From the NCBI RefSeq assembly GCF_002356415.1, contig NZ_AP018338.1:1794501-1858500 (forward strand): 64,000 nt of DNA. Direction: 5' to 3'. Each line of letters starts with the position of its first letter. Position 1 is the stretch's first letter. The position numbers were made by a program, and so were the translations under genes. Below, piece after piece: positions 63,538 through 64,000 of this stretch. The stretch is from Streptococcus oralis subsp. tigurinus (GTDB lineage: Bacteria > Bacillota > Bacilli > Lactobacillales > Streptococcaceae). The notes beneath the pieces were generated by a model that worked only from the letters and a program-made list of their open reading frames with translations, searched no databases and was not told the origin of the DNA.

Positions 63538-64000
63538 TTATTTTTTCCGTCGATTTCGGAAAAAATCCTGCATAATTGCTGCACACTCACTCTCCAAAAC
63601 TCCCGTTTCAACCTCTACACGATGATTGAGACGCTCATCTGTCAAAATATCGTACAAGCTTCCAGCTGCACCAAATTTCTGATTCTTAGCCCCGTAGACT
63701 ACCTTTGGAATACGGGCAAGCCCGATTGCCCCACTACACATCACACAGGGCTCAATGGTCACAAAAAGGGTACAATCCAGCAGACGCCAACTTTCTTCAC
63801 TCGCGTTCGCATTCTCTATGGCCATGATTTCTGCATGCATAACCGCCCGTTGCAACTCTTCGCGTGCATTATGCCCCCTACCAATGATTTCTCCATCCTT
63901 GACAATCACACAGCCAATTGGAATTTCATCGTGTTCTAGAGCAATTTCTGCCTCCTTCAAGGCCTCTCTCATGAAGTTTTCTTTTTCTTCAACTGTATAA
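63538..64000 (-). CDS. tadA: tRNA-specific adenosine deaminase TadA (start outside window)
   Basis: The frame runs off the right edge; about 153 residues are visible and only the first two or so are missing. Zinc/catalytic motifs HAE (AVMHAEIMA, catalytic Glu) and PCVMC (TIEPCVMCSGA) mark it as a deaminase converting A34 to inosine in tRNA-Arg. An internal ATG at 63972 is not the start, since homology-like codons (TVEEKENF) continue upstream. Confidence 0.93.
   Translation of the reverse strand, partial: YTVEEKENFMREALKEAEIALEHDEIPIGCVIVKDGEIIGRGHNAREELQRAVMHAEIMAIENANASEESWRLLDCTLFVTIEPCVMCSGAIGLARIPKVVYGAKNQKFGAAGSLYDILTDERLNHRVEVETGVLESECAAIMQDFFRNRRKK

Noticed and set aside
1..64000. CRISPR arrays, rRNA operons, tRNA genes, prophage or conjugative integrase
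   Set aside because: Scanned for and not found; the only mobile gene set seen is the IS3-family element, and the only structured RNA gene I can name is ffs.

Overview
The window is a low-GC Firmicute chromosome with the gene content and order of the Streptococcus mitis/oralis/pneumoniae group. Supporting markers are the comAB exporter beside the purine cluster, a pavB-like SSURE surface protein, the bgaC galactosidase/PTS operon, two BOX elements and the tadA-ffs-dut-radA block. Most genes lie on the minus strand. By comparison with pneumococcal gene order (from memory), this is the left part of the genome read toward oriC, with the origin beyond base 64000. Several differences argue against a typical pneumococcus: strH is 5'-truncated, a lacD aldolase sits in the bgaC operon, no polA lies between the CoA-binding gene and prs, a class B sortase locus is present, and defence-like cassettes sit inside the purine cluster.

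Layout. 1-4.4 kb: SSURE surface protein (cut by the window edge), c-di-AMP-responsive K+ uptake pair cabP/trkH, and a nucleoside phosphorylase. 4.4-8.2 kb: LysR remnant, TetR-controlled ABC exporter with a very clear operator-promoter, then a patch of decayed genes. 8.2-13.4 kb: lipoprotein, O-acetyltransferase, a sulfane-sulfur operon (rhodanese, CoA-disulfide reductase-rhodanese, rhodanese) and its likely repressor cstR. 13.5-17.2 kb: four unrecognised small membrane proteins and a ring-cleavage-dioxygenase-like VOC protein. 17.3-28.1 kb: galactoside/galactosamine operon bgaC-PTS-agaS-lacD-galM, divergent GntR regulator and truncated strH. 28.2-47.2 kb: de novo purine genes purB, K, E, D, H, N, M, F, L, C, interrupted by two AT-rich cassettes and one IS3-family insertion sequence. 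47.3-52.4 kb: comAB, a double-glycine bacteriocin cluster and three tandem micro-ORFs with ComX-type boxes. 52.5-64 kb: acpP-plsX-recO-aminotransferase, YeiH exporter, class B sortase with a candidate substrate, prs, carbonic anhydrase, radA, cysteine hydrolase, dut, SRP RNA and tadA.

How the parts work together. The galactose region forms one pathway: BgaC trims terminal galactose, a mannose-family PTS imports and phosphorylates sugar, AgaS and LacD carry it toward triose phosphates, and GalM handles anomers. A catabolite-response element and a GntR protein probably control it. Competence runs through several loci. ComAB exports double-glycine peptides; the adjacent bacteriocin cluster and the dut-radA unit carry ComX-type boxes on the coding strand.

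The most unusual material is (i) a block of three repeated micro-ORFs (two of 16 codons, one interrupted by a stop), each with its own ComX-type box and ribosome binding site, between acpP and the bacteriocin genes; (ii) an XRE/AIPR-like cassette at the 3' end of purH, bounded by a second purH 3' end whose differences are all synonymous; and (iii) a class B sortase beside a secreted protein that ends in LPKTH with no membrane tail.
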